In this document: one piece after another, positions 1 through 9,621 of the stretch | How positions within the stretch are numbered: the stretch's first letter is position 1 | How the letters are laid out: every line of letters starts with the position of its first letter | Assembly: GCF_000381265.1 (NCBI RefSeq) | Contig: NZ_KB906269.1 | Span: 59,431-123,430, forward strand | DNA: 64,000 nucleotides | Direction of reading: 5' to 3' | From: Curvibacter lanceolatus ATCC 14669 | Lineage (GTDB): Bacteria > Pseudomonadota > Gammaproteobacteria > Burkholderiales > Burkholderiaceae_C | The notes under the pieces: generated by a model | What the model was told of the DNA's origin: nothing | What the model saw: only the letters and a program-made list of their open reading frames with translations | Databases searched by the model: none | Made by a program: the position numbers and the translations under genes

Positions 1-233
1 ACTTCGAGCGACAGGATCACCGAACCCTCGGCCACCTTGTCGCCGAGCTTGACCTTGAGTTCCTTCACCACGCCGGCATGCGACGAGGGGATCTCCATCG
101 AGGCCTTGTCGGACTCGACCGTGATCAGCGATTGTTCGGCCTTGACCGTGTCGCCGGGCTTGACCAGCAGTTCGATGATGGCCACTTCGGAAAAGTCACC
201 GATGTCGGGGACCTTGATGTCTATCAGGCTCAT
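1..233 (-). CDS. lpdA: dihydrolipoyl dehydrogenase (E3), N-terminal part only
   Basis: Only the first 77 codons lie in the window. They encode a complete lipoyl domain (starts [14 protein letters not shown], lipoyl-lysine motif ESDKASM), nearly identical to the two lipoyl domains of aceF upstream. A lipoyl domain opening the last gene of an aceE-aceF operon is typical of betaproteobacterial E3 subunits, which reoxidise dihydrolipoamide with NAD+. The FAD/NAD domains lie outside the window, so the E3 assignment is inferred from gene order. The start codon overlaps the stop of the proteasome-like gene (ATGA), implying translational coupling. Confidence 0.8.
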   Translation of the reverse strand, partial: MSLIDIKVPDIGDFSEVAIIELLVKPGDTVKAEQSLITVESDKASMEIPSSHAGVVKELKVKLGDKVAEGSVILSLE

Positions 234-820
234 ACGGAACCTTTCAATTTGATCGTGAAGATGTTGATGGGCGCGGCCGAGTTGCGGTCGAATTCGCAAC
301 TGGCGGCCAGGCCGGCCTCGGCCACCTCGCGGGCCGTCTTGGCCCGGGTGTAGGTGGCGTGCATGGCGCCGAGGGCAAAGCTGCGTCCGGAGCCAATACC
401 CCAGAACTCCTTGAACTCGAACACCTCGCGGTAGCTGTACAAGCCATAGATGCCGGTTGCGTTGGCAATCAGCACGCTGAACTGGCTGGACTCGTAGGGG
501 TCGTTGTCGTCTTCCTTGGTCTGCAGAAAGAAGGTTTCCTTCAGCAGCGGGTGCAGACGCGTGAAGGTGTCAAACACCTCGTCGCGGCTGCCCAGACGCA
601 ACTGGTCCTTGGGCAAGGCATTCAGCGCCTTGCGCAGCACCGGGAAATGCGCCACGGTGCCGGCCATGCCGATGTAGCTGGGGCCGCCCATCGCATCGAC
701 CTTGAAGAGCTTTTCGTTCTCTTCAAAGCGTTGCGACAGCCGGGTATCGCCAAAGGTGACCAGGGTATCGGCCGCAATGGCCACCTGCCCACCCTTGCGC
801 ACAACGACCACGGTCGTCAT
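230..820 (-). CDS. proteasome-like N-terminal-threonine hydrolase (HslV/BPH-like)
   Basis: A 196-residue protein starting [19 protein letters not shown]. After Met removal it has a Thr at position 1 and an Asp at position 17, as in HslV and proteasome beta subunits, and a Lys in the EKLFKV segment that may be the catalytic-lysine equivalent. [13 protein letters not shown] resembles the conserved GxGS region of HslV. No HslU-type ATPase is nearby. The best family guess is the betaproteobacterial proteasome homologue (BPH), an Ntn-hydrolase forming double rings. A longer ORF starting at 877 is possible, but ATG 820 puts the nucleophile Thr directly after Met. It sits inside the pyruvate dehydrogenase operon, and its stop overlaps the lpdA start. 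Confidence 0.75.
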   Translation of the reverse strand: MTTVVVVRKGGQVAIAADTLVTFGDTRLSQRFEENEKLFKVDAMGGPSYIGMAGTVAHFPVLRKALNALPKDQLRLGSRDEVFDTFTRLHPLLKETFFLQTKEDDNDPYESSQFSVLIANATGIYGLYSYREVFEFKEFWGIGSGRSFALGAMHATYTRAKTAREVAEAGLAASCEFDRNSAAPINIFTIKLKGSV

Positions 821-905
821 GCGCTGGCCCCCTGCCCCATCGGGCACACGCCGGCCTGCCGGGCGCCGCCAGCCCACACCACAGCGTGCGTGGGGTGCCG
901 TGCCA

Positions 906-2570
906 TCACAGCAGGACGCGACGGAAGTCGGCCAGGATCTGACCCAGGAAGGCGTTGAAGCGCGCGGCAGCAGCCCCGTCGATCACGCGGTGATCCCAGG
1001 TCAGCGACAGCGGCAGCATCAGGCGCGGCTGGAAGGCCTTGCCGTCCCACTTGGGTTCGATCTGGCTCTTGCACACGCCCAGGATCGCCACCTCGGGCGC
1101 GTTGATGATGGGCGTGAAGTAACGCCCGCCAATGCCGCCCAGGCTGGAGATGGTGAAGGTGGCACCGCTCATGTCGGCCGGGCCCAGCTTGCCGTCGCGC
1201 GCCTTCTTGGCCAGTTCGCCCATTTCCTGGCTGATCTGCAGCACGCCCTTCTTGTCTGCGTCCTTGATCACCGGAACGACCAGGCCGTTCGGGGTGTCGG
1301 CGGCAAAACCGATGTGGTAGTACTGCTTGTAGACCAGCGAGTCGCCGTCGAGGCTGCTGTTGAACTCGGGGAACTTCTTGAGCGCGGCCACCGAGGCCTT
1401 GATCAGGAAGGCCAGCATGGTCACCTTGACGCCGCTCTTCTCGTTTTCCTTGTTGGTGGAAACGCGGAAGGCTTCGAGGTCGGTGATGTCGGCATCGTCA
1501 TGGTTGGTGACGGCCGGGATCATGATGGCGTTGCGCAGCAGGTTGGCGCCGCTGATCTTCTTGATGCGACCCAGTTCCTTGCGCTCGATCGGGCCGAACT
1601 TGGAAAAGTCGACCTTGGGCCAGGGGATCAGGCCCAGCTCGGAACCACCACCGCCGGTCGAAGCCGGGGCCTTGGCGGCTTGCGCCTTGGTCTGCGCCAC
1701 ACCGGCCATCACGGCCTTGGTGAAGGCCTGCACGTCGGCCGGGGTGATGCGGCCCTTGAGGCCGGTGCCCTTGACCTCGTCCAGCGGCACACCCAGTTCG
1801 CGGGCGAACTTGCGCACCGAGGGCGATGCATGCGGCAGCGCAGCCGAGGGCGTGCCCGGCTGGTGGGCCGGCACGGCCAGGGCGGCCGGAGCGGCAGCCA
1901 CGGCAGCAGCCGCCACCGGGGCAGCGGCAGCAACAGCCGCAGCGGGCGCAGCCACCGGGGCCGGGGCAGCGGCAGGGGCCGCAGCGCCCGCGGCGCCTTC
2001 GAGCACGGCAATCAGGTCACCGATGTTGACCTTGTCGCCGATCTTGACCTTGAGCTCCTTGAGCACGCCGGCGTGCGACGAAGGGATCTCCATCGAGGCC
2101 TTGTCGGATTCGACGGTGATCAGCGATTGCTCGGCCTTCACGGCGTCGCCAGGCTTGACCAGCAGCTCGATCACGGCCACGTCCTTGAAATCGCCGATGT
2201 CGGGCACCAGCACATTGACCGGGCCGGCGGCCGCCGGGGCGGCCACGGGTGCGGCCACCTGGGCCGGCGCAGCCGCGGCAGGCGCCGGGGCGGCAGCCGC
2301 AGGGGCCGCTGCGGCGGGGGCTTCGGCGGCACCCGCCACCTCCAGCGCCACCACCACCGAGCCTTCGGACACCTTGTCGCCGAGCTTGACCTTGATTTCC
2401 TTCACCACGCCGGCATGCGACGAGGGGATCTCCATCGAAGCCTTGTCGGATTCGACCGTGATCAGCGACTGCTCGGCCTTGACCGTGTCACCCACCTTGA
2501 CCAACAGTTCGATGACGCCCACTTCGTCGAAATCACCGATGTCGGGGACCTTGATATCTACCAATGCCAT
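906..2570 (-). CDS. aceF: pyruvate dehydrogenase E2, dihydrolipoyllysine-residue acetyltransferase
   Basis: A 554-residue protein that transfers the acetyl group from lipoamide to CoA at the core of the pyruvate dehydrogenase complex. It has two lipoyl domains (about residues 1-76 and 118-193, each with ESDKASM). Ala/Pro-rich linkers separate them and precede a peripheral-subunit-binding domain ([18 protein letters not shown]). The C-terminal catalytic domain carries the active-site motif [12 protein letters not shown]. The start at 2570 follows AGGAG and begins the first lipoyl domain directly. It lies 19 bases downstream of aceE and 85 bases before the proteasome-like gene, all on the minus strand. 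Confidence 0.96.
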   Translation of the reverse strand: MALVDIKVPDIGDFDEVGVIELLVKVGDTVKAEQSLITVESDKASMEIPSSHAGVVKEIKVKLGDKVSEGSVVVALEVAGAAEAPAAAAPAAAAPAPAAAAPAQVAAPVAAPAAAGPVNVLVPDIGDFKDVAVIELLVKPGDAVKAEQSLITVESDKASMEIPSSHAGVLKELKVKIGDKVNIGDLIAVLEGAAGAAAPAAAPAPVAAPAAAVAAAAPVAAAAVAAAPAALAVPAHQPGTPSAALPHASPSVRKFARELGVPLDEVKGTGLKGRITPADVQAFTKAVMAGVAQTKAQAAKAPASTGGGGSELGLIPWPKVDFSKFGPIERKELGRIKKISGANLLRNAIMIPAVTNHDDADITDLEAFRVSTNKENEKSGVKVTMLAFLIKASVAALKKFPEFNSSLDGDSLVYKQYYHIGFAADTPNGLVVPVIKDADKKGVLQISQEMGELAKKARDGKLGPADMSGATFTISSLGGIGGRYFTPIINAPEVAILGVCKSQIEPKWDGKAFQPRLMLPLSLTWDHRVIDGAAAARFNAFLGQILADFRRVLL

Positions 2571-2589
2571 GTTGTGTCTCCTGGCCGTA

Positions 2590-5304
2590 TCAGGCGTACA
2601 GCGGGTTGATCTTGTCGGCCTGGATGCCGTACTTGGCAATCGCCTCGGCCACCTTGGCCACCGGCACCGTGCCTTCTTCGCTCAGCGCCTTGAGCGCAGC
2701 CACCACGATGTAGTGGCGGTTGATCTCGAAGTGCTCGCGCAGCTTGCTGCGGAAGTCGCTGCGACCGAAGCCGTCGGTGCCCAGCACCTTGTAGGTGCGG
2801 CCCTTGGGGACGAAGGGGCGGATCTGCTCGGCATAGGCCTTCATGTAGTCGGTCGAAGCCACCACCGGGCCGCTGTGAGCGGCCAGTTGCTGGGCCACGA
2901 ACGGCACGCGCGGGGTTTCCAGCGGGTGCAGCAGGTTGAAGCGCTCGGCTTCCTGACCGTCGCGGGTCAGTTCGTTGAAGCTCGGGCAGCTCCAGACGTT
3001 GGCGGCCACGCCCCAGTCCTTTTCAAGCAGCTCTTGCGCGGCAATGCTTTCGCGCAGGATGGTGCCCGAACCCAACAGTTGCACGCGCGGGGTCAGCTTG
3101 GCGCCTTCCTTGCACAGGTACATGCCCTTGATGATCTGCTCTTCGGTGCCGGGCGTCAGGCCGGGCATCGCGTAGTTCTCGTTCAACAGGGTCAGGTAGT
3201 AGAAAACGTTGTCCTGCTTTTCAACCATGCGCTTCAAGCCATGGTGCAGGATCACGCCCACTTCGTGCGCGAAGGTCGGGTCGTAGCTGACGCAGTTCGG
3301 GATGGTGCCGGCCAGGATGTGGCTGTGACCGTCTTCGTGCTGCAGGCCTTCGCCGTTCAGCGTGGTGCGGCCCGAGGTGCCGCCCAGCAGGAAGCCGCGG
3401 GCCTGCATGTCGCCCGCCGCCCAGGCCAGGTCGCCGATGCGCTGGAAGCCGAACATCGAGTAGTACACGTAGAACGGCACCATGATGCGGTTGCTGGTGC
3501 TGTAGCTGGTGGCCGCAGCGATCCAGCTGCTCATGCCGCCGGCTTCGTTGATGCCTTCCTGCAGGATCTGGCCGGCCTTGTCTTCGCGGTAGTACATCAC
3601 CTGGTCCTTGTCGACCGGGGTGTACTGCTGGCCTGCGGGGTTGTAGATGCCCACTTGGCGGAACAGGCCTTCCATACCGAAGGTACGGGCCTCGTCCACC
3701 AGGATCGGCACCACGCGCGGGCCCAGGGCCTGGTCACGCAGCAACTGGGTCAGGAAACGCACATAGGCCTGGGTGGTGGAGATCTCGCGGCCTTCGGCCG
3801 TGGGTTCCATCACCGACTTGAACACCTCCAGCGAGGGCACGGTGAACTGCTCGTCGGCCTTGGTGCGGCGGTGCGGCAGGTAGCCGCCCAGGGCCTTGCG
3901 GCGCTCGTGCAGGTACTGCATTTCCGGGGTGTCGTCGGCCGGCTTGTAGAACGGGATGCTCGGCAGATCGCTGTCCGGGATCGGGATGTTGAAGCGGTCG
4001 CGGAAGATCTTGATGTCTTCGTCGGTCAGCTTCTTGGTCTGGTGAACGTTGTTCTTGCCTTCACCGGCCTTGCCCATGCCGAAGCCCTTGACGGTCTTGA
4101 TCAGCAGCACGGTGGGCTGGCCCTTGTGCTTGGTGGCGGCGGCGTAAGCGGCGTACACCTTCTGCGGATCGTGACCACCGCGGCGCAGCGCCCAGATCTG
4201 CTCGTCGCTCATCTTGGACACCATCTCGAGGGTGCGCGGATCGCGGCCGAAGAAATGCTTGCGCACGTAGGCGCCGTCGTTGGCCTTGAACGACTGGTAG
4301 TCGCCGTCCAGGGTTTCCATCATGACCTTGCGCAGCGCGCCGTCCTTGTCGCGGGCCAGCAGCGGGTCCCAATCAGAGCCCCACAGCAGCTTGATCACGT
4401 TCCAGCCGGCACCGCGGAACTCGCCTTCGAGCTCTTGCACGATCTTGCCGTTGCCGCGCACCGGGCCGTCCAGACGCTGCAGATTGCAGTTGACCACGAA
4501 GATCAGGTTGTCGAGCTTTTCGCGCGCGGCCAGGCCGATGGCGCCCAGCGATTCGACTTCGTCCATTTCACCGTCGCCGCAGAACACCCACACCTTGCGG
4601 TTTTCGGTGTTGGCGATGCCACGGGCGTGCAGGTACTTCAGGAAACGGGCCTGGTAGATGGCCATCAGTGGGCCCAGGCCCATCGAGACGGTCGGGAACT
4701 GCCAGAACTCGGGCATCAGCTTGGGGTGCGGGTAGCTCGACAGGCCCTTGCCGTCCACTTCCTGGCGGAAATGCAGCAGCTGCTCTTCGGTCAGGCGGCC
4801 TTCCAGGTAGGCGCGGGCGTACACGCCGGGCGACACGTGGCCCTGGATGTACAGGCAGTCGCCGCCGTGGTTTTCGCTCTCGGCATGCCAGAAGTGGTTG
4901 AAGCCGGCACCAAACATGTGGGCCAACGAGGCGAACGAGCCGATGTGGCCGCCCAGGTCACCGCCGTCCACCGGGTGGTGGCGGTTGGCCTTGACCACCA
5001 TGGCCATGGCGTTCCAGCGCATGTAGGCGCGCAGGCGTTCCTCGATTTCGATGTTGCCAGGGCAGCGCTCTTCCTGGTCAGGCTCGATGGTGTTGACATA
5101 ACCGGTGGTGGCCGAGAACGGCATGTCGATGCTGTGCTCGCGCGCGTGTTCGAGCAGTTGCTCAAGCAGGAAGTGGGCGCGCTCTGGGCCCTCAGCTTCG
5201 ATCACGGCGGACAGGGCGTCCATCCACTCACGGGTTTCTTGGTTGTCCAGGTCTTGTGCCGGGTTGGCAGCAATGCCGGGCACGTGCTCGGGTTGGGCTG
5301 ACAT
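2590..5304 (-). CDS. aceE: pyruvate dehydrogenase E1, homodimeric type
   Basis: A 904-residue thiamine-diphosphate enzyme that decarboxylates pyruvate and acetylates the lipoyl groups of AceF. The length fits the gammaproteobacterial-type homodimeric E1 (about 890 residues). The ThDP/Mg motif GDGEMDE...NCNLQ is present near residue 240. The start at 5304 has a clear AGGAGA ribosome binding site. It is the first gene of the operon aceE-aceF-proteasome-like-lpdA and is divergent from a histidine kinase across 167 bases. Confidence 0.97.
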   Translation of the reverse strand: MSAQPEHVPGIAANPAQDLDNQETREWMDALSAVIEAEGPERAHFLLEQLLEHAREHSIDMPFSATTGYVNTIEPDQEERCPGNIEIEERLRAYMRWNAMAMVVKANRHHPVDGGDLGGHIGSFASLAHMFGAGFNHFWHAESENHGGDCLYIQGHVSPGVYARAYLEGRLTEEQLLHFRQEVDGKGLSSYPHPKLMPEFWQFPTVSMGLGPLMAIYQARFLKYLHARGIANTENRKVWVFCGDGEMDEVESLGAIGLAAREKLDNLIFVVNCNLQRLDGPVRGNGKIVQELEGEFRGAGWNVIKLLWGSDWDPLLARDKDGALRKVMMETLDGDYQSFKANDGAYVRKHFFGRDPRTLEMVSKMSDEQIWALRRGGHDPQKVYAAYAAATKHKGQPTVLLIKTVKGFGMGKAGEGKNNVHQTKKLTDEDIKIFRDRFNIPIPDSDLPSIPFYKPADDTPEMQYLHERRKALGGYLPHRRTKADEQFTVPSLEVFKSVMEPTAEGREISTTQAYVRFLTQLLRDQALGPRVVPILVDEARTFGMEGLFRQVGIYNPAGQQYTPVDKDQVMYYREDKAGQILQEGINEAGGMSSWIAAATSYSTSNRIMVPFYVYYSMFGFQRIGDLAWAAGDMQARGFLLGGTSGRTTLNGEGLQHEDGHSHILAGTIPNCVSYDPTFAHEVGVILHHGLKRMVEKQDNVFYYLTLLNENYAMPGLTPGTEEQIIKGMYLCKEGAKLTPRVQLLGSGTILRESIAAQELLEKDWGVAANVWSCPSFNELTRDGQEAERFNLLHPLETPRVPFVAQQLAAHSGPVVASTDYMKAYAEQIRPFVPKGRTYKVLGTDGFGRSDFRSKLREHFEINRHYIVVAALKALSEEGTVPVAKVAEAIAKYGIQADKINPLYA

Positions 5305-5471
5305 GCTTGTCTCCTGCTAAAGGGGTTGCGTCATGGTTTTTGACCGGGCGAGTGTCGCATAAAAATGCCATATTTCAAATGATGACCTTCAATTTCGCAT
5401 TATGAACTTACATGTTTTCCACCTCCGATACATGACCTGACACTTGAGCCCCCTCCCCTACACTTGAGGGC
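5305..5471. promoter_or_regulatory. divergent promoter region between aceE and the histidine kinase
   Basis: An AT-richer 167-base gap must hold both the pdh operon promoter and that of the two-component system. It contains an imperfect TTC...GAA symmetric element (TTTCGCATTATGAAC, about 5393-5407) and a similar TCGCATAAAAATG stretch about 40 bases away. These could be operator half-sites. No exact -35/-10 pair could be assigned with confidence. Confidence 0.4.
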
Positions 5472-8015
5472 ATGCAACCGTCTGATTCCGCCGTGCCGTC
5501 CAGCGCCGGCAAACTGCGCACCGTCGCCTGGATCCGCCACTGGTGGGGTCAACAGTCCCCCAACCGGCAGGACCGCTTCGCCATGCTGGCCCCTCTGGTG
5601 GCCGTGGTGTTGTTTCTGGCCGCCATCGGTTCTGCATTCTGGTACCTGCGGGCCGAGGAAATCGAGCGCGAACACGAAGCCGTGAAACGAGATGTGGAAT
5701 ACGCCCAGCAGCGCCTGCGCCTGCGCCTGCTGGAGCGCCAGGAGCAGTTGATGCGCCTGGCGCGGGATGTGTCCAACCGCGAGCTCAACCGCAACGACTT
5801 CAATGCCCGCGCCGACAACCTGATCAACCAGTACCCCGAACTGCAGACCCTGAGCTGGATCGACGAAAAGCGCCGCGTGCGCGCCTCGCGCGCCGCCCCC
5901 ACCGTGCCAGCCTCACGCCTGCTGACCACCGGCGACACCCTGCACGCCGGTGAAACCGACGACACCTATGGCCTGACCAAGGACCTGCAGCAGCCCGTCT
6001 ACTCGCAACCCCTGGGCAGTGAGGATTCGGCCCTGCTGCAACTGCACGTGCCGCTCAATGAGCAAGGCCGTTTTGCCGGCGTGGTGGCGGCGGAGTACTC
6101 GGTGGATGGCCTGCTGCGTTACGGCGCCCCCACCGAGGTGCTGGCCAAGTACGCGGTGTCGCTGATCGATGCCAAGGGCCACCTGCTGGCCGGCGCCGTG
6201 CTGCCGCCGCACAGCAAGGCCAGCCGCCTGCTGCCCTGGACGGTCAAGGCCAATGAGTTCGAGGTGCCGGTGTCCCCGATTGGCAACAGCCTGCTGCTGC
6301 GCGCCCAGGGCTACCGCACCTCGTTGGGCCTGATCGGCAGCGGCCAGTTCTGGCTGGTGGGCGTGCTCAGCGTCATGACCGCCTGGATGCTGATCGCCAA
6401 CTGGCGCCACACGCGCCGGCGCGTGCGCACGCAAGAGGCCCTGGTGGCCGAGACCAATTTCCGCCGCGCCATGGAAAACTCCATCCTCACCGGCATGCGC
6501 GCCATGGACATGGACGGCAAGGTCAGCTACGTGAACGCGGCCTTCTGCCAGATGACGGGCTGGACGGCCCAGGAGCTGGTCGGCCAGACGCCCCCTTTCT
6601 CGTACTGGCCTGAAGAAGACCATGCCGCACTCGCTGCGCGCCTGCGCGATGAGCTGTCGGGCAAGACCATCCAGGGTGGCTTCCAGGTCAAGGTCAAGCG
6701 CAAGAGCGGGGCCCTGTTCGACGCCCGGCTGTATGTGTCGCCGCTGATCGACGCCCATGGCCACCAGACCGGCTGGATGACCTCGATGACCGACATCACC
6801 GAGCCCAACCGCATCCGCGAGCAACTTTCGGCCTCGTACGAGCGCTTCACCATCGTGCTGGAGGCCCTGGACGCCTCGGTGTCCGTGGCCCCGCTGGGCA
6901 GCGAAGAGCTGCTGTTTGCCAACAAGCTGTACCGGCTCTGGTTCGGCGCCCACACCGGCGGCCACCTGCAACTGGTGGCCCAGGCCGGCGTGCCCACCAC
7001 CCAGTCGCAGGAGCAGTCGCTCGACGACGTGGACGGCCTGGCCGGCCTGCCCACCGAGTCCCTCACCACCGCCCAGGCCGAAAACGCCGAGATCTTCGTG
7101 CCCGAGCTCGGCAAGTGGCTGGAAGTGCGCTCGCGCTACCTGAACTGGGTGGACGGCCGCCTGGCCCAGATGGTGATCGCCACCGACATCACCCCGCGCC
7201 GCCAGGCCGAAGAACAGGCCGCAGCCCAGGCCGAACGCGCCCAGAACGCCAGCCGCCTGATCACCATGGGTGAGATGGCCTCCAGCGTGGCGCACGAACT
7301 CAACCAGCCGCTGACCGCCATCAACAACTACTGCAACGGCATGGTCTCGCGCATCAAGGACCAGCAGATCACCGAGGAGGCCTTGCTGGCCGCCCTGGAA
7401 AAGACCTCCAAGCAGGCGCAGCGCGCCGGCCAGATCATCCAGCGCATCCGCTCCTTCGTGAAGCGCAGCGAGCCCAACCGCACCCTGTCGGACATCGGCG
7501 GCATGGTCAGCGAGGCGGTCGAGCTGGCCGAAATCGAGCTGCGCCGGCGCAATGTGCGCCTGAGCTACTACGTGGCCGCGCGCCTGCCGCGCCTGCTGGT
7601 CGACCCCATCCTGATCGAACAGGTGCTGGTCAACCTCATGAAGAACGCCTCCGAATCGATCGACGCCGCCGACCGGCCCTCGCCGCGGCGCAGCGTGGAG
7701 CTGCGCGTGGTGCCGCGCCAGGTGGATGGCCAGAACGCGGTCGAATTCTCGGTGGTCGACACCGGCCAGGGCCTGGCCCCCGAGGTCCTGGAGCGGCTGT
7801 ACGAGGCCTTCTTCTCGACCAAGGCCGAGGGCATGGGCATCGGCCTCAATCTGTGCCGCTCCATCATCGAGTCGCACAGCGGCCGGATGGAGGCTGAGAA
7901 CCTCTACAATGGCGCCGACATCACAGGTTGCCGGTTTTCCTTCTGGTTACCTGTGTCCCAACAGCCCATTGAGGGCGCTGCACGTTCTGCTGAACAGACA
8001 AGGATCCCGGGGTAA
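5472..8015 (+). CDS. PAS-domain sensor histidine kinase (FixL/DctB-like)
   Basis: An 847-residue membrane sensor. A transmembrane segment lies near residues 38-58 (LAPLVAVVLFLAAIGSAFWY), followed by a periplasmic sensing region and a second segment around residues 295-315. Two PAS-like domains (about 335-570) precede a HisKA domain with phospho-acceptor His608 in AHELNQPLT. The HATPase domain carries NLMKNASES, DTGQGL and GMGIGLNL. It ends 3 bases before a FixJ-type regulator, forming an obvious pair. The start at 5472 lacks a good ribosome binding site, and ATG 5583 is an alternative. The signal is unknown; divergence from aceE suggests, but does not show, a link to pyruvate metabolism. Confidence 0.9.
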   Translation: MQPSDSAVPSSAGKLRTVAWIRHWWGQQSPNRQDRFAMLAPLVAVVLFLAAIGSAFWYLRAEEIEREHEAVKRDVEYAQQRLRLRLLERQEQLMRLARDVSNRELNRNDFNARADNLINQYPELQTLSWIDEKRRVRASRAAPTVPASRLLTTGDTLHAGETDDTYGLTKDLQQPVYSQPLGSEDSALLQLHVPLNEQGRFAGVVAAEYSVDGLLRYGAPTEVLAKYAVSLIDAKGHLLAGAVLPPHSKASRLLPWTVKANEFEVPVSPIGNSLLLRAQGYRTSLGLIGSGQFWLVGVLSVMTAWMLIANWRHTRRRVRTQEALVAETNFRRAMENSILTGMRAMDMDGKVSYVNAAFCQMTGWTAQELVGQTPPFSYWPEEDHAALAARLRDELSGKTIQGGFQVKVKRKSGALFDARLYVSPLIDAHGHQTGWMTSMTDITEPNRIREQLSASYERFTIVLEALDASVSVAPLGSEELLFANKLYRLWFGAHTGGHLQLVAQAGVPTTQSQEQSLDDVDGLAGLPTESLTTAQAENAEIFVPELGKWLEVRSRYLNWVDGRLAQMVIATDITPRRQAEEQAAAQAERAQNASRLITMGEMASSVAHELNQPLTAINNYCNGMVSRIKDQQITEEALLAALEKTSKQAQRAGQIIQRIRSFVKRSEPNRTLSDIGGMVSEAVELAEIELRRRNVRLSYYVAARLPRLLVDPILIEQVLVNLMKNASESIDAADRPSPRRSVELRVVPRQVDGQNAVEFSVVDTGQGLAPEVLERLYEAFFSTKAEGMGIGLNLCRSIIESHSGRMEAENLYNGADITGCRFSFWLPVSQQPIEGAARSAEQTRIPG

Positions 8016-8018
8016 CGC

Positions 8019-8645
8019 ATGAGTTTGATTCCTAAGAAGGGCACTGTTTACGTTGTTGATGATGACGAAGCCGTCCGTGATTCCCTGCAATGGCTGCTCG
8101 AAGGCAAGGACTACCGGGTTCGTTGCTTCGAATCCGCCGAAGCCTTTCTGAGCCGCTACGACCCGCGCGAAGTCGCCTGCCTGATCGTCGACATCCGCAT
8201 GGGCGGCATGACCGGTCTGGAGCTGCAAGACCGCCTGCTGGAACGCCGCTCCCCGCTGCCCATCGTCTTCATCACCGGCCATGGTGACGTGCCCATGGCC
8301 GTCAACACCATGAAAAAGGGCGCCATGGATTTCATCCAGAAGCCCTTCAAGGAAGAAGAGCTGCTGGGCCTGGTCGAGCGCATGCTCGAACACGCCAAGG
8401 GCGCCTTCAGCGAGTACCAGCAGGCCGCCAGCCGCGATGCCCTGCTGTCCAAGCTGACCTCGCGTGAAGCCCAGGTGCTCGAACGCATCGTCGCCGGCCG
8501 CCTGAACAAGCAGATCGCCGACGACCTGGGCATCAGCATCAAGACGGTCGAGGCCCACCGCGCCAACATCATGGAAAAGCTCAATGCCAACACCGTGGCC
8601 GACCTGCTGAAGATTGCGTTGGGACAAAACGCCCCGAAAGCCTGA
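8019..8645 (+). CDS. response regulator with LuxR-type HTH (FixJ-like)
   Basis: A 208-residue cognate regulator. The receiver domain (about 8-125) has the acidic pocket VVDDDE, phospho-acceptor Asp58 in LIVDIRMGG, a Thr in FITGHGD, and the Lys of QKPFKEEE. A LuxR/FixJ HTH (LTSREAQVLERIVAGRLNKQIA, then DLGISIKTVEAHR) occupies about 143-205. It is cotranscribed with the upstream kinase, separated by 3 bases. Its length and domain order are standard for FixJ/NodW/StyR regulators. The targets are unknown; the adjacent aceE promoter is one candidate. Confidence 0.93.
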   Translation: MSLIPKKGTVYVVDDDEAVRDSLQWLLEGKDYRVRCFESAEAFLSRYDPREVACLIVDIRMGGMTGLELQDRLLERRSPLPIVFITGHGDVPMAVNTMKKGAMDFIQKPFKEEELLGLVERMLEHAKGAFSEYQQAASRDALLSKLTSREAQVLERIVAGRLNKQIADDLGISIKTVEAHRANIMEKLNANTVADLLKIALGQNAPKA

Positions 8646-8682
8646 TCACCCCCCTTTTTGCTATCAACGTCATAGCCAACTT

Positions 8683-8714
8683 CGCCCGCCTGAATGCTTC
8701 CAGCGGGCGTTTTT
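8683..8714 (+). terminator. Rho-independent terminator after the two-component operon
   Basis: A perfect 7-bp stem CGCCCGC/GCGGGCG with a 13-base loop is followed by TTTTT. It lies between the regulator stop (8645) and folD. Confidence 0.75.
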
Positions 8715-8732
8715 ACTTGAGAATCCGAAAAC

Positions 8733-9590
8733 ATGACCGCACAACTCATCGACGGCAACGCCCTCTCCAAGCAATTGCGCGCCCAGGTGGCCGAACGCGC
8801 CACCGCACTGAAGGCCCAGGGCGTCACACCCGGCCTGGCCGTGGTGCTGGTGGGTGACAACCAGGCCAGCCAGGTCTATGTGCGCAACAAGGTCAAGGCC
8901 TGCCAGGACAGCGGCCTGCACTCGGTGCTCGAAAAATACGAAGCCGACATGAGCGAGGCCGAACTGCTGGCCCGTGTCGAAGCCCTGAACAACGACCCCA
9001 GCATCCACGGCATCCTGGTGCAACTGCCCCTGCCGGCGCACATCGACGCGCAAAAGGTGATCGAAGCCATCTCGCCCCTGAAAGACGTGGACGGCTTCCA
9101 CATCGCCAGCGCCGGCGCCCTCATGACCGGCATGCCCGGCTTCTGGCCCTGCACACCCTACGGCTGCATGAAGATGCTCGAATCCATCGGCTACGACCTC
9201 AAGGGCAAGCACGCCGTGGTGATCGGGCGCAGCAACATCGTGGGCAAGCCCATGGCGTTGATGCTGCTGCAGAAGAACGCCACCGTCACCATCTGCCACA
9301 GCGCCACCCGCGACCTGAAGGCCCAGACCCTGCAGGCCGACGTGATCGTGGCCGCCGTGGGCAAGCGCAACGTGCTGACCGCCGACATGGTCAAGCCCGG
9401 CGCCGTCGTGCTCGACGTGGGCATGAACCGCAATGACGAAGGCAAGCTCTGCGGCGACGTCGACTTCGACGGCGTGCGCGAGGTTGCCAGCCACATCACC
9501 CCCGTGCCCGGCGGCGTGGGCCCCATGACCATCACCATGCTTCTCGTCAACACCCTGGAGGCCGCAGAACGTGCGGCTGCAGGGGCTTGA
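8733..9590 (+). CDS. folD: bifunctional methylenetetrahydrofolate dehydrogenase/cyclohydrolase
   Basis: A 285-residue cytosolic enzyme that oxidises 5,10-methylene-THF to methenyl-THF and hydrolyses it to 10-formyl-THF. It has the normal family length. YVRNKVKAC contains the catalytic Tyr and Lys. The signatures [13 protein letters not shown] and [12 protein letters not shown] and the NADP-binding [11 protein letters not shown] are all visible. It begins 18 bases after a terminator, so it probably has its own promoter. It ends 31 bases before the preferred start of the M3 peptidase gene. Confidence 0.97.
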   Translation: MTAQLIDGNALSKQLRAQVAERATALKAQGVTPGLAVVLVGDNQASQVYVRNKVKACQDSGLHSVLEKYEADMSEAELLARVEALNNDPSIHGILVQLPLPAHIDAQKVIEAISPLKDVDGFHIASAGALMTGMPGFWPCTPYGCMKMLESIGYDLKGKHAVVIGRSNIVGKPMALMLLQKNATVTICHSATRDLKAQTLQADVIVAAVGKRNVLTADMVKPGAVVLDVGMNRNDEGKLCGDVDFDGVREVASHITPVPGGVGPMTITMLLVNTLEAAERAAAGA

Positions 9591-9621
9591 AGCCAGCCTT
9601 TTCGGCGCCACCATCCAAAGC

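Noticed and set aside
702..5301. Very long plus-strand ORFs opposite aceF and aceE (635 and 1313 codons)
   Set aside because: They are antisense shadows of GC-rich genes; their sequence is compositional and the minus strand encodes well-known enzymes.
5913..7877. 654-codon minus-strand ORF opposite the PAS histidine kinase
   Set aside because: Antisense shadow rich in His/Gly/Gln/Ala with no domain; the plus strand has a full kinase.
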